Both the position numbers and the translations under genes were made by a program. From MFD01213-c1 sp963704405 (GTDB taxonomy: Bacteria; Planctomycetota; Phycisphaerae; Tepidisphaerales; Tepidisphaeraceae): a stretch of 64,000 nucleotides of DNA. The stretch spans positions 4,154,001 to 4,218,000 of the forward strand of contig OY969903.1 of assembly GCA_963704405.1 (NCBI GenBank), read 5' to 3'. Shown in pieces: positions 63,953 to 64,000 of the stretch. Each line of letters starts with the position of its first letter. The first letter of the stretch is position 1. The notes beneath the pieces are model-generated. The model was not told the origin of the DNA, did not search any database, and saw only the letters and a program-made list of their open reading frames with translations.

Positions 63953-63975
63953 TGTAAAAGTTTTGCACTTTATGA
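63953..63975 (+). promoter_or_regulatory. Diverged operator-like motif near window end
   Basis: GTAAAAGTTTTGCACTTTATG keeps AAAAG, TTGCACTTT and the following GAG. It may belong to a gene beyond base 64000. Confidence 0.4.
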
Positions 63976-64000
63976 GAGAGTTGGATCGTTGGCGGCTATT

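Overview
The window looks like a chromosomal segment of a soil or plant-associated planctomycete, probably Phycisphaerae. This is an inference from gene content: an exosortase with two PEP-CTERM proteins (1874-3217 and 56269-58836), an exopolysaccharide export locus, a pseudopilin-like protein beside sugar-degradation genes, an autotransporter-type beta-strand protein with dockerin-like repeats, and pectin/arabinan enzymes (PL9, GH28, GH51). DNA is moderately GC-rich. No tRNA, rRNA or CRISPR array was recognised.

Layout. 1-1627: UbiA-type prenyltransferase (cut by the window edge), a tandem CsrA-like protein and UbiX, pointing to quinone synthesis. 1874-6797: PEP-CTERM phosphoesterase, an isolated divergent nuoI/nuoB pair, an alpha/beta hydrolase and a GNAT protein. 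6862-12596: large envelope protein (frameshifted), ABC ATPase and double-length ABC-2 permease. 12588-16032: polytopic glycosyltransferase-like protein and GH51 arabinofuranosidase (frameshifted). 16138-27721, all on the minus strand: BY-kinase/Wzc, a 1566-residue TPR protein, EpsI-like protein, exosortase and Wza-like export lipoprotein, which together form an EPS/exosortase locus. 28033-30026: flavin reductase, methyltransferase, KGG stress protein. 30684-41591: 2-oxoglutarate dehydrogenase E1 (frameshifted), E2 and E3, an SDR (frameshifted), YjbQ, a MacB-like permease, a PgsA-like protein and RibBA. 41824-43775: a long inverted-repeat element with an IS3-family insertion in its right arm. 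44082-49816: PL9 lyase, ECF sigma factor with a membrane partner, and a pgsA-pgpA-uppP-murQ series. 50387-55878: epimerase, GT4 and a GT2-acetyltransferase fusion, then hpt and a PH-domain protein. 55921-63748: a second, smaller inverted-repeat element and a probable pectin-use locus (PEP-CTERM beta-strand protein, pseudopilin, SSS symporter, GH28).

Three themes stand out. First, six genes are split by single small indels with both halves otherwise intact, including sucA. This looks more like base-calling or assembly errors than decay, so these genes should be read as probably whole. Second, the window carries several families of palindromic extragenic repeats, two of them sharing GGCGTTGAATATGG-like ends; one copy was hit by an IS with a clean CCG target duplication. 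Third, a repeated motif around CAAAAGAGTTGCAC lies upstream of the symporter and of GH28, with a weaker copy near the right edge, suggesting one regulator for the pectin genes.
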